From: Clostridia bacterium
GTDB lineage: Bacteria > Bacillota > Clostridia > Christensenellales > Aristaeellaceae
Reading direction: 5' to 3'
NCBI GenBank assembly: GCA_017550745.1
Contig: JAFZOG010000109.1
Span: 1-40,762 of the forward strand
Length of the DNA stretch: 40,762 bases
Positions 17,692-25,539 of this stretch are shown piece after piece. Position 1 is the first letter of the stretch. Every line of letters begins with the position of its first letter. Made by a program: the position numbers and the translations under genes. Below the pieces are notes generated by a model that was not told the DNA's origin, made no database searches, and saw nothing but the letters and a program-made list of their open reading frames with translations.

Positions 17692-18564
17692 ATGAATCCG
17701 TTCGATGATTTCATCAGCAGGAAATTTTCAGACGATGAGAATGTTTTCTGGCTGCACGGAGAAAAAATGGACATTGGCGGCGGAAGACTGACGTTTGAAG
17801 AAATCGACCGGTTAGCGGGGTATCCACAATTGGATACGGTAAGAATATCAGGGGTGAATCAGAAGACCTTTGAATACTTTATTGCAAGGTATGGAAAGCA
17901 ATTCAAACGGATTCATTTCTTTAAATGCAAACTCGTGCAGGATTGGGCCTGCCTCTCCGATCTGCCAAACCTGGAATGTCTTTCCTGGTTTTGGAATCAG
18001 CGGATCGATTCTTTATGGGATATGTCGAACAATGTATCGTTGACGGCATTGCATATTTCAAATTTTACCAGGCTGCACAGTCTCTCCGGTATTGAAAAAG
18101 CGAAGAACCTGCGTCTGTTTTCGGTGGGGGATGCCATTTGGGAAAGCATGATAATCCAATCTTTGATGCCGTTGGCCGGGATGCCGCTTGAATGCCTGGC
18201 ATGGCAGGGCAAGCATATTATGGATCAGGACTTATCATTTATACCAGCGTTGAAGCGGCTGCAGTGGTTTTTCTGTGCTATCAATCAGTTCTCGACGGAG
18301 CAATGCGCTTGGGTATCCGCGAATTGCCCTCATGCGGATGGAAGGATTTTTCATCCCTATGAAAGCTGGGAGAACGGCATGAAAGCCGCCATCATCGGCA
18401 AAAGGAAGCCTGTTCTGAATGTGCAGGGAAACGAGGAAAGAATACAAAAATATGTGGACAAATATCAAACGCTAAAAAAGCAATATGCGGGGATTCCATA
18501 CAGAGAGGCGTTTCCTGATTTATTTGCGCAAACAGATATGAAAATCAAGGAGGATAGAGTATGA
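17692..18564 (+). CDS. Leucine-rich-repeat-like cytoplasmic protein of unknown function
   Basis: A 290-aa protein without signal peptide or membrane segment. Residues about 45-215 show irregular leucine-rich repeats at roughly 20-25 residue spacing (LDTVRISGV, FKRIHFFKC, LECLSWFW, LTALHISNF, LRLFSVGD, LECLAWQG, LKRLQWFF). The C-terminal 70 residues are charged and helical. GAAGGAGAAA precedes the ATG. The base composition is visibly more AT-rich than its neighbours and the codon choice differs, so it may be an insertion into the sugar locus. Its stop codon overlaps the start of the next esterase gene (ATGA), so it is nevertheless co-translated with it. No role in sugar use can be inferred. 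Confidence 0.7.
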   Translation: MNPFDDFISRKFSDDENVFWLHGEKMDIGGGRLTFEEIDRLAGYPQLDTVRISGVNQKTFEYFIARYGKQFKRIHFFKCKLVQDWACLSDLPNLECLSWFWNQRIDSLWDMSNNVSLTALHISNFTRLHSLSGIEKAKNLRLFSVGDAIWESMIIQSLMPLAGMPLECLAWQGKHIMDQDLSFIPALKRLQWFFCAINQFSTEQCAWVSANCPHADGRIFHPYESWENGMKAAIIGKRKPVLNVQGNEERIQKYVDKYQTLKKQYAGIPYREAFPDLFAQTDMKIKEDRV

Positions 18565-19205
18565 CCATTTACGTTTGCGGCGATTCCACCGCCGCCACTT
18601 ACAAGCCGGAGGAAGCGCCCATTACGGGCTGGGGACAGGTGCTTTCTGGATTTTTGCCCGGCGTCCGGGTGGAAAACCGGGCCATGGGCGGACGCAGCAC
18701 AAAGTCCTTTCTGTCCGAGGGAAGATTGCAGAAGATCGAAACGGAGATCCAGCCCGGCGACCTGCTGCTGATCCAGTTTACCCACAACGACAACAACGAC
18801 CTGGTGTGGCGGCACACCGATCCCTGGACTTCCTTTTACCACAACCTGGAAATCTATGTGGACACCGCCCTGCTGCATCAGGCGCGGCCCGTGCTCATGA
18901 CGCCCATCTGCCGCCGATACTGGCGGGACGGGCAGCTGCTGGCATCTCACGGGGATTACCCGGAGGCGATCCGCGTGCTGGCGCTCCAGCGGAACGCGCC
19001 GCTGATCGACATGTACGAAAAGAGTATAAAGCTGGTGCGGGAACTGGGCGATGAGGAAAGCAAAAAACTGTATCTTTACGCTCGGCCCGGCGTCTATCCT
19101 GCCTATCCAAACGGCAGCGCCGACGACACCCACACCCAGCGCGCCGGGGCGGAAGCCTATGCCCGCATGACGGCGGAAGCGCTGAAAGAATACGGACTGA
19201 TTTAA
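18561..19205 (+). CDS. Rhamnogalacturonan acetylesterase (CE12, SGNH hydrolase)
   Basis: A 214-aa SGNH/GDSL hydrolase. Visible blocks are GDST (Ser9 nucleophile), GRST (44-47), the HND block with Asn76, and D-x-x-H (Asp188/His191). No signal peptide, so a cytoplasmic enzyme that removes acetyl groups from imported rhamnogalacturonan or pectin oligosaccharides so that glycosidases can act. AAGGAGGA precedes the ATG, inside the end of the upstream gene. It is close in type to the C-terminal half of the next protein, so the locus encodes two CE12 domains. The family is well supported; the exact acetyl position attacked is not visible. Confidence 0.88.
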   Translation: MTIYVCGDSTAATYKPEEAPITGWGQVLSGFLPGVRVENRAMGGRSTKSFLSEGRLQKIETEIQPGDLLLIQFTHNDNNDLVWRHTDPWTSFYHNLEIYVDTALLHQARPVLMTPICRRYWRDGQLLASHGDYPEAIRVLALQRNAPLIDMYEKSIKLVRELGDEESKKLYLYARPGVYPAYPNGSADDTHTQRAGAEAYARMTAEALKEYGLI

Positions 19206-19220
19206 GAGGGGGAGAAACGC

Positions 19221-20918
19221 ATGTACATCATCGCCAAAGACGGCAGCGGAGACTTCACTTCCATCCAGCAGGCCATTGACGCCATTCCGGGGGGCGGGCG
19301 GGCCCCCACCATTCTGCTCCTGCGTATGGACGAATACCGGGAGCGGGTGGTGGTAGACAAGGACAACGTGCGCATCATCGGCGAGGCGCGGGACAGGACG
19401 GTGATCACCGCCAAGGGCTGCGCCAAGGATTTGGACGAAGAAGGAAAAGAGCGCGGCACCTTCCTCTCCGCCACCTTCACGGTGACGGGCCATAACGTGG
19501 AAGTGGAAAACCTGACCATCCGCAACGACGCGGGTGACGGCCGCGTCGTGGGCCAGGCCGTAGCCGTGTACGCGGCGGGAGATCGCGGTGTGTGGCGCAA
19601 CGTGCGCATGATCGCCCACCAGGACACCCTGTTCTGCGGCCCGCTGATGCCCAAGGTAGCGGACTTCATCGCCCCGCGCCAGGGGCGGGCGGAAGTGGTG
19701 CCCTCCGTGGGCGACAGCCCCCTCACCCACAGCCGCCAGTATTTTGAGGACTGTTTCATTCAGGGCGACGTGGACTTCATCTTCGGCCCCTACCGCTGCT
19801 GGTTCGAGCGCTGCACCCTGTTCATGAACGCCCGGGGCGGGCTGTACACCGCCGCAAACACCCCGGAGGAGCAGCCCTACGGCCTGGTGTTCCACCGCTG
19901 TAAGCTGACCGGCGAATGCGAGGAAGGGAAAGCGTTCCTGGGCAGGCCGTGGCGCAAGTTCGCCCGCACGGTTTTCCTGAACTGTGATATGGACGCGCAT
20001 GTGGCTCCCCAGGGATTTGACGACTGGGACGAGGTCAAGCTGGTCACGGAACGCTATGCCGAATACGGCACCACCGGCGTCCGAGCCGATCCGTCCGCCC
20101 GCCACCCGAAGCAAAAGCGCATGACGCGGGAGGAGGCGGCCTGCTGCACCGTCCCCCAGGTCATCGGCGGCTGGGATAACTGGCGGCCCGACAGGCGTGT
20201 GCCCACCTGGTTCCTCTGCGGCGACAGCACCATGGCGGATTATCCCGAAGCGGCGTATCCCATGATGGGCTGGGGCCAGAAGCTGCAGGCCCTGATCCCC
20301 TGGAACATATTCGTGGAAAACTGCGCGGTGAACGGCAGAAGCAGCAAGAGCTTTATCGCGGAAAAACGGCTGAATTTCATCGAGCTGTGCCTGCGGCCCG
20401 GCGATAAACTGATCGTTTCCTTCTCGCATAACGACGAAAAGCCCGACCCGGAGCGCTCCACGAACCCCCGCGTCACCTACCCGGAATACCTGGGCATGTA
20501 CATCGACGCGGCCCGGCGGCAGGGCGCGGAACCTATCCTGGTCACGCCCATTGCCCGGCGGCACTTTGACGAAACCGGCCGCCTGCTGTTGACCCACGGG
20601 GCGTATCCCGACGCCATGCGGGATCTGGCGGTGTATCGCGGCGTGCGGCTGAGCGAGATGGAAAAGGCCAGCATGGCCCTGTTCCAGGAAGCGGGCGTGG
20701 AAGGCACAAAAGAAATTTTCTGCCACGTGCCGGCCGGGAGCAGAAATTATCCCGACGGCCTTTCCGACAACAGCCACTTGCAGGAGCGGGGCGCCGTGCG
20801 TCTGGCAGCGCTGTTCCTGACGCTGCTGCGTGGGGAGGAAATCGAAACGGGAGAGTTTGAGGCGTCAAAAGGGACCCTGTCCGAACTCATCAGCCGGGAG
20901 GACAGCGTGGTATGCTGA
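19221..20918 (+). CDS. Pectin methylesterase (CE8) - acetylesterase (CE12) fusion
   Basis: A 565-aa two-domain enzyme without a signal peptide. Residues about 1-300 form a CE8 pectinesterase parallel beta-helix with GQAVAVY (111-117), HQDTLF (acid/base Asp135), GDVDFIFG (nucleophile Asp185) and GRPW (Arg242). After a short linker, residues about 328-560 form a CE12 SGNH domain with GDST (Ser336), SHND (Asn404) and D-N-S-H (Asp516/His519). All recognised catalytic residues are present in both halves. The fusion would remove methyl and acetyl esters from the same imported pectic fragment. AGAGGGGGAGAAA precedes the ATG; the GH105 gene overlaps its 3' end by 7 bp. Confidence 0.9.
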   Translation: MYIIAKDGSGDFTSIQQAIDAIPGGGRAPTILLLRMDEYRERVVVDKDNVRIIGEARDRTVITAKGCAKDLDEEGKERGTFLSATFTVTGHNVEVENLTIRNDAGDGRVVGQAVAVYAAGDRGVWRNVRMIAHQDTLFCGPLMPKVADFIAPRQGRAEVVPSVGDSPLTHSRQYFEDCFIQGDVDFIFGPYRCWFERCTLFMNARGGLYTAANTPEEQPYGLVFHRCKLTGECEEGKAFLGRPWRKFARTVFLNCDMDAHVAPQGFDDWDEVKLVTERYAEYGTTGVRADPSARHPKQKRMTREEAACCTVPQVIGGWDNWRPDRRVPTWFLCGDSTMADYPEAAYPMMGWGQKLQALIPWNIFVENCAVNGRSSKSFIAEKRLNFIELCLRPGDKLIVSFSHNDEKPDPERSTNPRVTYPEYLGMYIDAARRQGAEPILVTPIARRHFDETGRLLLTHGAYPDAMRDLAVYRGVRLSEMEKASMALFQEAGVEGTKEIFCHVPAGSRNYPDGLSDNSHLQERGAVRLAALFLTLLRGEEIETGEFEASKGTLSELISREDSVVC

Positions 20919-22045
20919 CAGCGTATCTCCCCCATTCCGGACAAGCCATGGCGGACTGCCTGATGCAAAGGGAAGGGCTGCTGACAAAAGACTGGAGCTA
21001 TGACTACGGCGTGGTCTGGCGCGGCATGGAAATGCTGTACGCCCTGGCGGGGAATCAGAAATACTTTGATTACGTTCGAAACGCCCTGGACAGCATGGTG
21101 GACGCAGACGGGCGCATCGCCGGGTATCGCCGGGAAGCGTACAATCTGGATTACCTGAACAACGGACGGCAGATCATCTTCCTGTATCAGCTTACCGGGG
21201 AAGAAAAATATCAAAAAGCCGCGGCGCTGCTGCGCTCCCAGCTGGATGACCAGCCCCGCACCTCGGACGGGGGCTTCTGGCACAAGCAGGTGTATCCCTT
21301 CCAGATGTGGCTGGACGGCCAGCACATGGCCGTTCCTTTTTACCTGCAATATGAAGCCGCCTTCGGCCCCAAGGAAGCCGCGCAGAACGACGCGGCGAAT
21401 CAGCTCATATCCGTGTACCGCCATACGCTGAACCCGGAAACCGGCCTGCCCTGCCACGGGTGGGACGAAAAAAAGCAGCAGGTTTGGGCCGATCCCGCCA
21501 CAGGCCGGTCGGCCCACGCCTGGGGCCGGGGCGTGGGCTGGTACATGGTGGCCCTGGCCGACAGCCTGGAGCTGCTGCCGAAAACCAACATCCATTACCG
21601 GCAGGTTTTGGAAATCTTCAAAACCCTGTCCGCAAAACTGCTTTCCGTCCGCCAGGACGGCGTGTGGCTCCAGGTGCTGGATTGTCCCGGCAGAACGGGC
21701 AATTACGCGGAATCCTCCGCTTCCTGTTTGATAGCTTACGCGCTTTTGAAGGGCGTCCGGCTGGGCCTGCTGCCCGAAAGCTGCGGGAAAGAAGCCCAGA
21801 AGAGCTTTGAAAGCATCCAGCGCCATTTCGTGGGACGGATGAAAAACGGCGAATGGTTCGTCGCCAAGTGCTGCCAGGGCGCGGGGCTTGGCGGCAGCAG
21901 CGGACGCGACGGCTCCTTCGATTATTACGTCAGCGAAAACGTGAACAGCCGCGACTTGAAAGCCACAGGCGCTTACATCCAGGCCGCGTGCGAGGAACAG
22001 CTTTATCGGGAACAGGCCGGGGACGGTCATCTGCGCCGGGAATAA
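20912..22045 (+). CDS. Unsaturated rhamnogalacturonyl hydrolase (GH105)
   Basis: A 377-aa (alpha/alpha)6-barrel enzyme of GH105 (YteR/RhiN/YesR type). The catalytic aspartate is expected at Asp135 in QMWLDGQHMA; WGRGVGW (204-210) is a second family block. Members remove the 4,5-unsaturated galacturonate left at the non-reducing end by rhamnogalacturonan lyases, using a hydration mechanism. Lack of a signal peptide indicates cytoplasmic action on imported fragments. GGGAGG lies 10 nt before the ATG, within the end of the CE8-CE12 gene. It is the strongest indicator that the locus handles lyase-cut pectic oligosaccharides; the lyase itself must be elsewhere. Xylan- or ulvan-active relatives make the exact substrate provisional. 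Confidence 0.88.
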   Translation: MLTAYLPHSGQAMADCLMQREGLLTKDWSYDYGVVWRGMEMLYALAGNQKYFDYVRNALDSMVDADGRIAGYRREAYNLDYLNNGRQIIFLYQLTGEEKYQKAAALLRSQLDDQPRTSDGGFWHKQVYPFQMWLDGQHMAVPFYLQYEAAFGPKEAAQNDAANQLISVYRHTLNPETGLPCHGWDEKKQQVWADPATGRSAHAWGRGVGWYMVALADSLELLPKTNIHYRQVLEIFKTLSAKLLSVRQDGVWLQVLDCPGRTGNYAESSASCLIAYALLKGVRLGLLPESCGKEAQKSFESIQRHFVGRMKNGEWFVAKCCQGAGLGGSSGRDGSFDYYVSENVNSRDLKATGAYIQAACEEQLYREQAGDGHLRRE

Positions 22046-22059
22046 AAGCGTCGCCCCAG

Positions 22060-22087
22060 CCAGTTTCTGCATACCAGTTTCTGCATA
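22060..22087. repeat. 14-bp perfect tandem duplication
   Basis: CCAGTTTCTGCATA occurs twice in direct succession (22060-22073 and 22074-22087) in the 75-bp gap between the GH105 and sfsA genes. It looks like a slippage product. No function is evident. Confidence 0.85.
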
Positions 22088-22120
22088 TATGAAGGCAAAT
22101 GATCAAAGGCGGTTAAGCAA

Positions 22121-22786
22121 TTGAAGTATGGAAACATCACCCAGGCAGCGTTTCTGAGCCGGCCAAACCGGTTCATTGCGCAGGTCGATATCCGCGGGCA
22201 AAGGGAAACCGTTCACGTAAAAAACACCGGGCGGTGCAGAGAGCTGCTGGTGCCCGGCTGCGAAGTGTGGCTCACCGCGCCGGGCACGCCGGGCAGAAAG
22301 ACCAAATATGATCTTGTAGCGGTCAGGAAGGACACCGGGGTTCTCTTTAATATCGACAGCCAGGCGCCGAACCGGGCGGCCAGGGAATGGCTTGGCCGGC
22401 AGGATTTTTCAAGGGTGGTTCAGGAATATGCCTACGGCGGTTCCAGGATCGACTTCTATATGGAGCGCGGCAGTGAACGGTACCTGATGGAGGTAAAGGG
22501 CTGCACGCTGGAAAAGGACGGCATCGGATACTTCCCCGACGCGCCTACGGAACGGGGTGTCAGGCACATCCGGGAGCTGATCAGGGCAAAGGCCCAAGGC
22601 TTCAGGGCGATCCTTGCCTTTGTGATACAGATGGAGGGCATATCAGAGGTCCGGCCGAATGCCGCCACCCATCCCGAATTTGGCATGGCGATGGAGCAGG
22701 CAAGGGGGGCGGGGGTGGAAATCGTTTTCTGCCTATGCCGTGTCCGGCCGGATGAGCTGGTGATCACGTCCAGTATTCCCGGATAA
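22121..22786 (+). CDS. sfsA: SfsA-family nuclease / sugar fermentation stimulation protein
   Basis: A 221-aa protein covering the full SfsA family: an N-terminal OB-like domain with FLSRPNRFIAQV, HVKNTGRCRELL and a C-terminal PD-(D/E)XK-like nuclease core with RIDFYMERGSERYLMEVKGCTL and FPDAPTERGVRHIREL. SfsA was first noted in E. coli for maltose metabolism and is now annotated as a DNA/RNA nuclease; its cellular role is unclear. The start is read as TTG at 22121, since no in-frame ATG gives the conserved N-terminus and AAAGGCGG lies a few nt upstream. It is convergent with cysS and probably not part of the pectin operon, though no terminator separates them. Confidence 0.85.
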   Translation: MKYGNITQAAFLSRPNRFIAQVDIRGQRETVHVKNTGRCRELLVPGCEVWLTAPGTPGRKTKYDLVAVRKDTGVLFNIDSQAPNRAAREWLGRQDFSRVVQEYAYGGSRIDFYMERGSERYLMEVKGCTLEKDGIGYFPDAPTERGVRHIRELIRAKAQGFRAILAFVIQMEGISEVRPNAATHPEFGMAMEQARGAGVEIVFCLCRVRPDELVITSSIPG

Positions 22787-22796
22787 AAAGCACAGC

Positions 22797-22831
22797 AAAA
22801 AACACAGCGGACCGCCTTTGGATCCGCTGTG
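22797..22831 (-). terminator. Intrinsic terminator of the cysE-cysS transcript
   Basis: On the minus strand CACAGCGGA (22831-22823) pairs with TCCGCTGTG (22811-22803) and is followed by six Ts (22802-22797). It begins 17 bp after the cysS stop. On the plus strand the same hairpin follows sfsA but has only an AT-rich tail, so it may work weakly in both directions. Confidence 0.85.
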
Positions 22832-22847
22832 CTAAATAATAACGGCA

Positions 22848-24245
22848 TTACGCTTTCGTGATATTCTGCCCCTGGGGGGTATCCTTCACCAGATAGCCCG
22901 CGGCGGCGAGGGCGTCGCGGAGCTCGTCGCTGCGCTTCCAGTTCTTTTCCTTCCGGGCCTGGTCGCGCTGGTTCACCAGGTCCTGGATCTCGGCGGGCAA
23001 TACGTCCTCGGCCTTTTTCATCAGCAGGCCCAATACGTCTGTCAGCGCCGTCAGACCGTTGAGGACTTTTTCCACGGCGGCTTTGGCGCTCTGCTCGCTC
23101 AGGGCCACGTTGGCGTCCCTCACGATTTCGAAGACAGCCCCCAAAGCGTCGGCAGTGTTCAAATCGTCGTCCATGGCGGCGTCGAAGCGGACGGCGCTTT
23201 CCCTGACCCGGGCAAGCAGCGCTTCCTCTTCCTCTGTCATGGGCTGATCCGGGGCGTTTTTCAGGAGGAAGAGCAGATGATCCCGGGCGGTGTACAGCCT
23301 GTGCAGGGAGGCGTGGGCCTGGGCCATCATGTCCCGGCTGAAATTGATGGGGCTGCGGTAATGGGCGGAAAGCATGAACATGCGCACGTCCTCGGGGTCA
23401 TATTCCTTCAAAATATCACGCACGGTGAAGAAATTGCCCAGGGACTTGCTCATCTTTTCGTTGTCGATGTTGATGAAGCCGTTGTGCATCCAGTACCGGG
23501 CAAAGGGCTTGCCGGTGGCGCACTCGCTCTGGGCCACCTCGTTTTCGTGGTGGGGGAACAGCAGGTCTTTGCCGCCGCAGTGGATGTCAAAGGTCTCCCC
23601 CAGGTACTTCATGCTCATGGCGGAGCACTCGATATGCCAGCCGGGACGGCCCATGCCCCAGGGCGAGGGCCAGGCGGGCTCGCCGGGCTTCTGGGCTTTC
23701 CAGAGCGCGAAATCGGCGGGGTTCTTTTTGACCTCGTCCACGTCAATGCGCGCACCGGCTTCCAGGTCATCCAGATTCTGGCCGGACAGCTTGCCGTAGC
23801 CCATGTCCTTCTTGGTGTCGAAGTACACATCGCCATTGACCTCATAGGCGTAGCCCTTGTCCTGCAGGGTTTTTACCAGATGGATGATCTCGCCGATGTG
23901 CTCCGTGGCCCGGGGATGCACCGTGGCGGGCCGGATGCCCAGGGCCTTGGCGTCCTGATAGTACTCCTTGATGAACCGGTCGCCCAGCTCCTTCACGGTG
24001 ATGTTTTCCTTGTTGGCCCGCTTGATCATCTTATCGTCGATGTCGGTGAAGTTCTGCACAAAGGTCACTTCGTACCCGCGATGCTCGAAGTACCGCCGCA
24101 GCACGTCAAACGTGATGAAAGGCCGGGCGTTGCCAATGTGGAAGAAATCGTACACTGTAGGGCCGCAGGCGTAGATGCCGACTTTGCCGGGATGCAGGGG
24201 AATGAATTCTTCCTTTTTTCTCGTCGCGCTGTTGTAAATCTGCAT
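22848..24245 (-). CDS. cysS: Cysteine-tRNA ligase
   Basis: A 465-aa class I aminoacyl-tRNA synthetase that charges tRNA-Cys. Visible signatures are the HIGH motif FFHIGNARPF (about 36-45), zinc-site residues beginning with Cys27 (YACGPTVYD) and continuing in GWHIECSAM and the HHENE block, and KMSKSLGNF. The C-terminal DALR-type anticodon-binding region ends in the usual charged tail (RDQARKEKNWKRSDELRDAL). The length is normal. AAGGAGG precedes the ATG. It lies downstream of cysE, and the shared T-box leader and terminator make a cysE-cysS operon likely, interrupted by the element at 24286-24700. No promoter was seen directly upstream. Confidence 0.97.
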   Translation of the reverse strand: MQIYNSATRKKEEFIPLHPGKVGIYACGPTVYDFFHIGNARPFITFDVLRRYFEHRGYEVTFVQNFTDIDDKMIKRANKENITVKELGDRFIKEYYQDAKALGIRPATVHPRATEHIGEIIHLVKTLQDKGYAYEVNGDVYFDTKKDMGYGKLSGQNLDDLEAGARIDVDEVKKNPADFALWKAQKPGEPAWPSPWGMGRPGWHIECSAMSMKYLGETFDIHCGGKDLLFPHHENEVAQSECATGKPFARYWMHNGFINIDNEKMSKSLGNFFTVRDILKEYDPEDVRMFMLSAHYRSPINFSRDMMAQAHASLHRLYTARDHLLFLLKNAPDQPMTEEEEALLARVRESAVRFDAAMDDDLNTADALGAVFEIVRDANVALSEQSAKAAVEKVLNGLTALTDVLGLLMKKAEDVLPAEIQDLVNQRDQARKEKNWKRSDELRDALAAAGYLVKDTPQGQNITKA

Positions 24246-24285
24246 TATATGAACCTCCTTGTTTGATATTGTAGTCAGTTTTAGG

Positions 24286-24700
24286 GTACAGAGTTCAGAG
24301 TACAGATTATTTAGTCGGTTTCATTGTTCGCGTAGTAGCTGAGGGCATTTTGCTGAGTTCTTCGGCGTCCTTATACATGCTTTCAAACTGACTTTTTGTC
24401 AGAATGTCTGTTTTTTACAATAGTTCCAGCCAATACTTTGTTTCCGATGTTTCTTTTAATGCGATGTATATTTTTGAGAGAAAACCGCTTCGACTGACAG
24501 CCCGTTCAGATTCCGCCAGATTCACGCCAATGGATGTTCCCGACCGGAGCAATTGCTTCGACAAAAACATATTCTCTCTTTTCTCTGCAAAGATACCGAT
24601 ATAAACGAACAATGCGAACCGCAAATTCTTTGCTTTTATCTCCAGCTATGCTCACGATATTTTCATCCTTCTAACTAAATCTGTACTCTGCACTCTGTAC
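24286..24700 (-). mobile_element. Inverted-repeat-bounded element with four-helix-bundle (IVS-type) gene remnant
   Basis: A 415-bp unit occupies almost the entire gap between cysE and cysS. Its ends are 23-nt inverted repeats, 24286-24308 and 24678-24700, of the form GTACAGAGTKCAGAGTACAG plus ATT, with one mismatch. Each arm is itself a run of short CAGAGTACAG-like repeats. Inside is a decayed gene of the four-helix-bundle family related to proteins of 23S rRNA intervening sequences. The boundaries coincide with the repeat ends. The RNA of such a unit would close into a long hairpin. Mobility is inferred from the structure and the insertion site; no transposase or target-site duplication was recognised. 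Confidence 0.6.
24307..24655 (-). pseudogene. Four-helix-bundle (S23/IVS-type) protein, frameshifted and interrupted
   Basis: Read on the minus strand from a GTG at 24655 (AAGGA upstream) the frame gives MSIAGDKSKEFAVRIVRLY and continues to CREKREYVF. One extra base in an A/T run (24563-24567) then shifts the frame. The next frame continues the family pattern LSKQLLRSGTSIGVNLAESE, FLSKIYIALKETSETKYWLELL, then hits TAA at 24417-24415. After that stop the same frame still reads KTDILTKSQFESMYKDAEEL up to TAA at 24309-24307. The intact relative would be about 115 aa, so this copy has one frameshift plus one nonsense change. The family is a small helical bundle also seen as the accessory (Avd) protein of diversity-generating retroelements; no retroelement is present here. 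Confidence 0.8.
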
Positions 24701-24705
24701 TCTCT

Positions 24706-25383
24706 TTACTGCTTCCTTCCCGGGCAGTCCTGCAGCGAGCAGTGCTCGCAGTCATGCGGCTCTCCGGTTTCCTGCTCCAATTGTTCCAGCTTGCCCTCGA
24801 TGGCGCGGACCTTCTCCAGCATCGGGTCGGGCAGGTCGCCGTGGTTGAGGTCGATTTCGTTCTTTGTGGCGGGGCCTCGGACGATCCGGCCGGGGTTGCC
24901 CACCACGGTACAGTGGGCGGGCACGTCCTTTAACACGATGGCCCCCGCGCCAATCTTCACATAGTCCCCAATGGTGATGGGGCCCAGCACCTTCGCCCCG
25001 GCCCCGACGGTGACGCCCTTGCCGATGGTGGGATGGCGCTTGCCGGTGTCCTTTCCCGTGCCGCCCAAAGTCGCGCCCTGGTAGATGGTCACGTCGTCTC
25101 CCACCTCGGCGGTTTCGCCGATCACCACGCCGGTGCCGTGGTCGATAAACACGCCGCTGCCGATGGCCGCGCCGGGGTGAATATCAATGCCGGTGCGTTT
25201 GTAGGAATGAAAATTGATGAGCCGGGCCAGGAAGTAATGGCCTTTCAGATAGGCTTTATGCGCCCGCCGATGGCTGCGCAGGGCCTTAAAGCCCGGATAG
25301 CAGAAGAATACCTCCGCTTTGGAATGGACTGCCGGGTCGCGCTTGACGACCGCGTCCAGGTCGCGCCTCAGGGTTTCAAACAT
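24706..25383 (-). CDS. cysE: Serine O-acetyltransferase
   Basis: A 225-aa enzyme making O-acetylserine from serine and acetyl-CoA, the first step of cysteine synthesis. An N-terminal helical domain (1-60) is followed by left-handed beta-helix hexapeptide repeats (about 65-175) with catalytic-region GIDIHPGA (His69) and DHGTGVVIGE (His82), and GGTGKDTGKRHPTIG. The C-terminal tail is cysteine-rich (CEHCSLQDC), unlike the E. coli enzyme's inhibitory tail; it could bind a metal or cysteine, which is speculation. ATG at 25383 follows GAGGGGAA; the longer upstream frame runs into the T-box leader and is not coding. First gene of the probable cysE-cysS operon. Confidence 0.93.
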   Translation of the reverse strand: MFETLRRDLDAVVKRDPAVHSKAEVFFCYPGFKALRSHRRAHKAYLKGHYFLARLINFHSYKRTGIDIHPGAAIGSGVFIDHGTGVVIGETAEVGDDVTIYQGATLGGTGKDTGKRHPTIGKGVTVGAGAKVLGPITIGDYVKIGAGAIVLKDVPAHCTVVGNPGRIVRGPATKNEIDLNHGDLPDPMLEKVRAIEGKLEQLEQETGEPHDCEHCSLQDCPGRKQ

Positions 25384-25504
25384 GGGCTGTTCCCCTCTTT
25401 CCGAAAACAAGGTCCGGGGCAGAAAGGAGGATGTTTTGTTTTCCGGAAGAAAACCAGCATCCCCGACGGCTGCGGGAAAACCATCCCTGCCTCCTGCCTG
25501 AATG

Positions 25505-25539
25505 AAAAAGCACGCCGTTCCCATCAGAGAACGGCATGC
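25505..25539 (-). terminator. Terminator of the T-box leader
   Basis: GCATGCCGTTC (25539-25529) pairs with GAACGGCGTGC (25520-25510) in an 11-position stem with one mismatch or wobble and an 8-nt loop, followed by TTTTT (25509-25505) on the minus strand. It lies 121 nt before the cysE ATG. Formation is mutually exclusive with the antiterminator helix AGAG/CTCT described for the leader. Confidence 0.9.

Noticed and set aside
24286-24700. Diversity-generating retroelement, suggested by the Avd-like four-helix protein
   Set aside because: There is no reverse transcriptase, template repeat or variable-repeat target nearby; the protein family is shared with rRNA intervening sequences.
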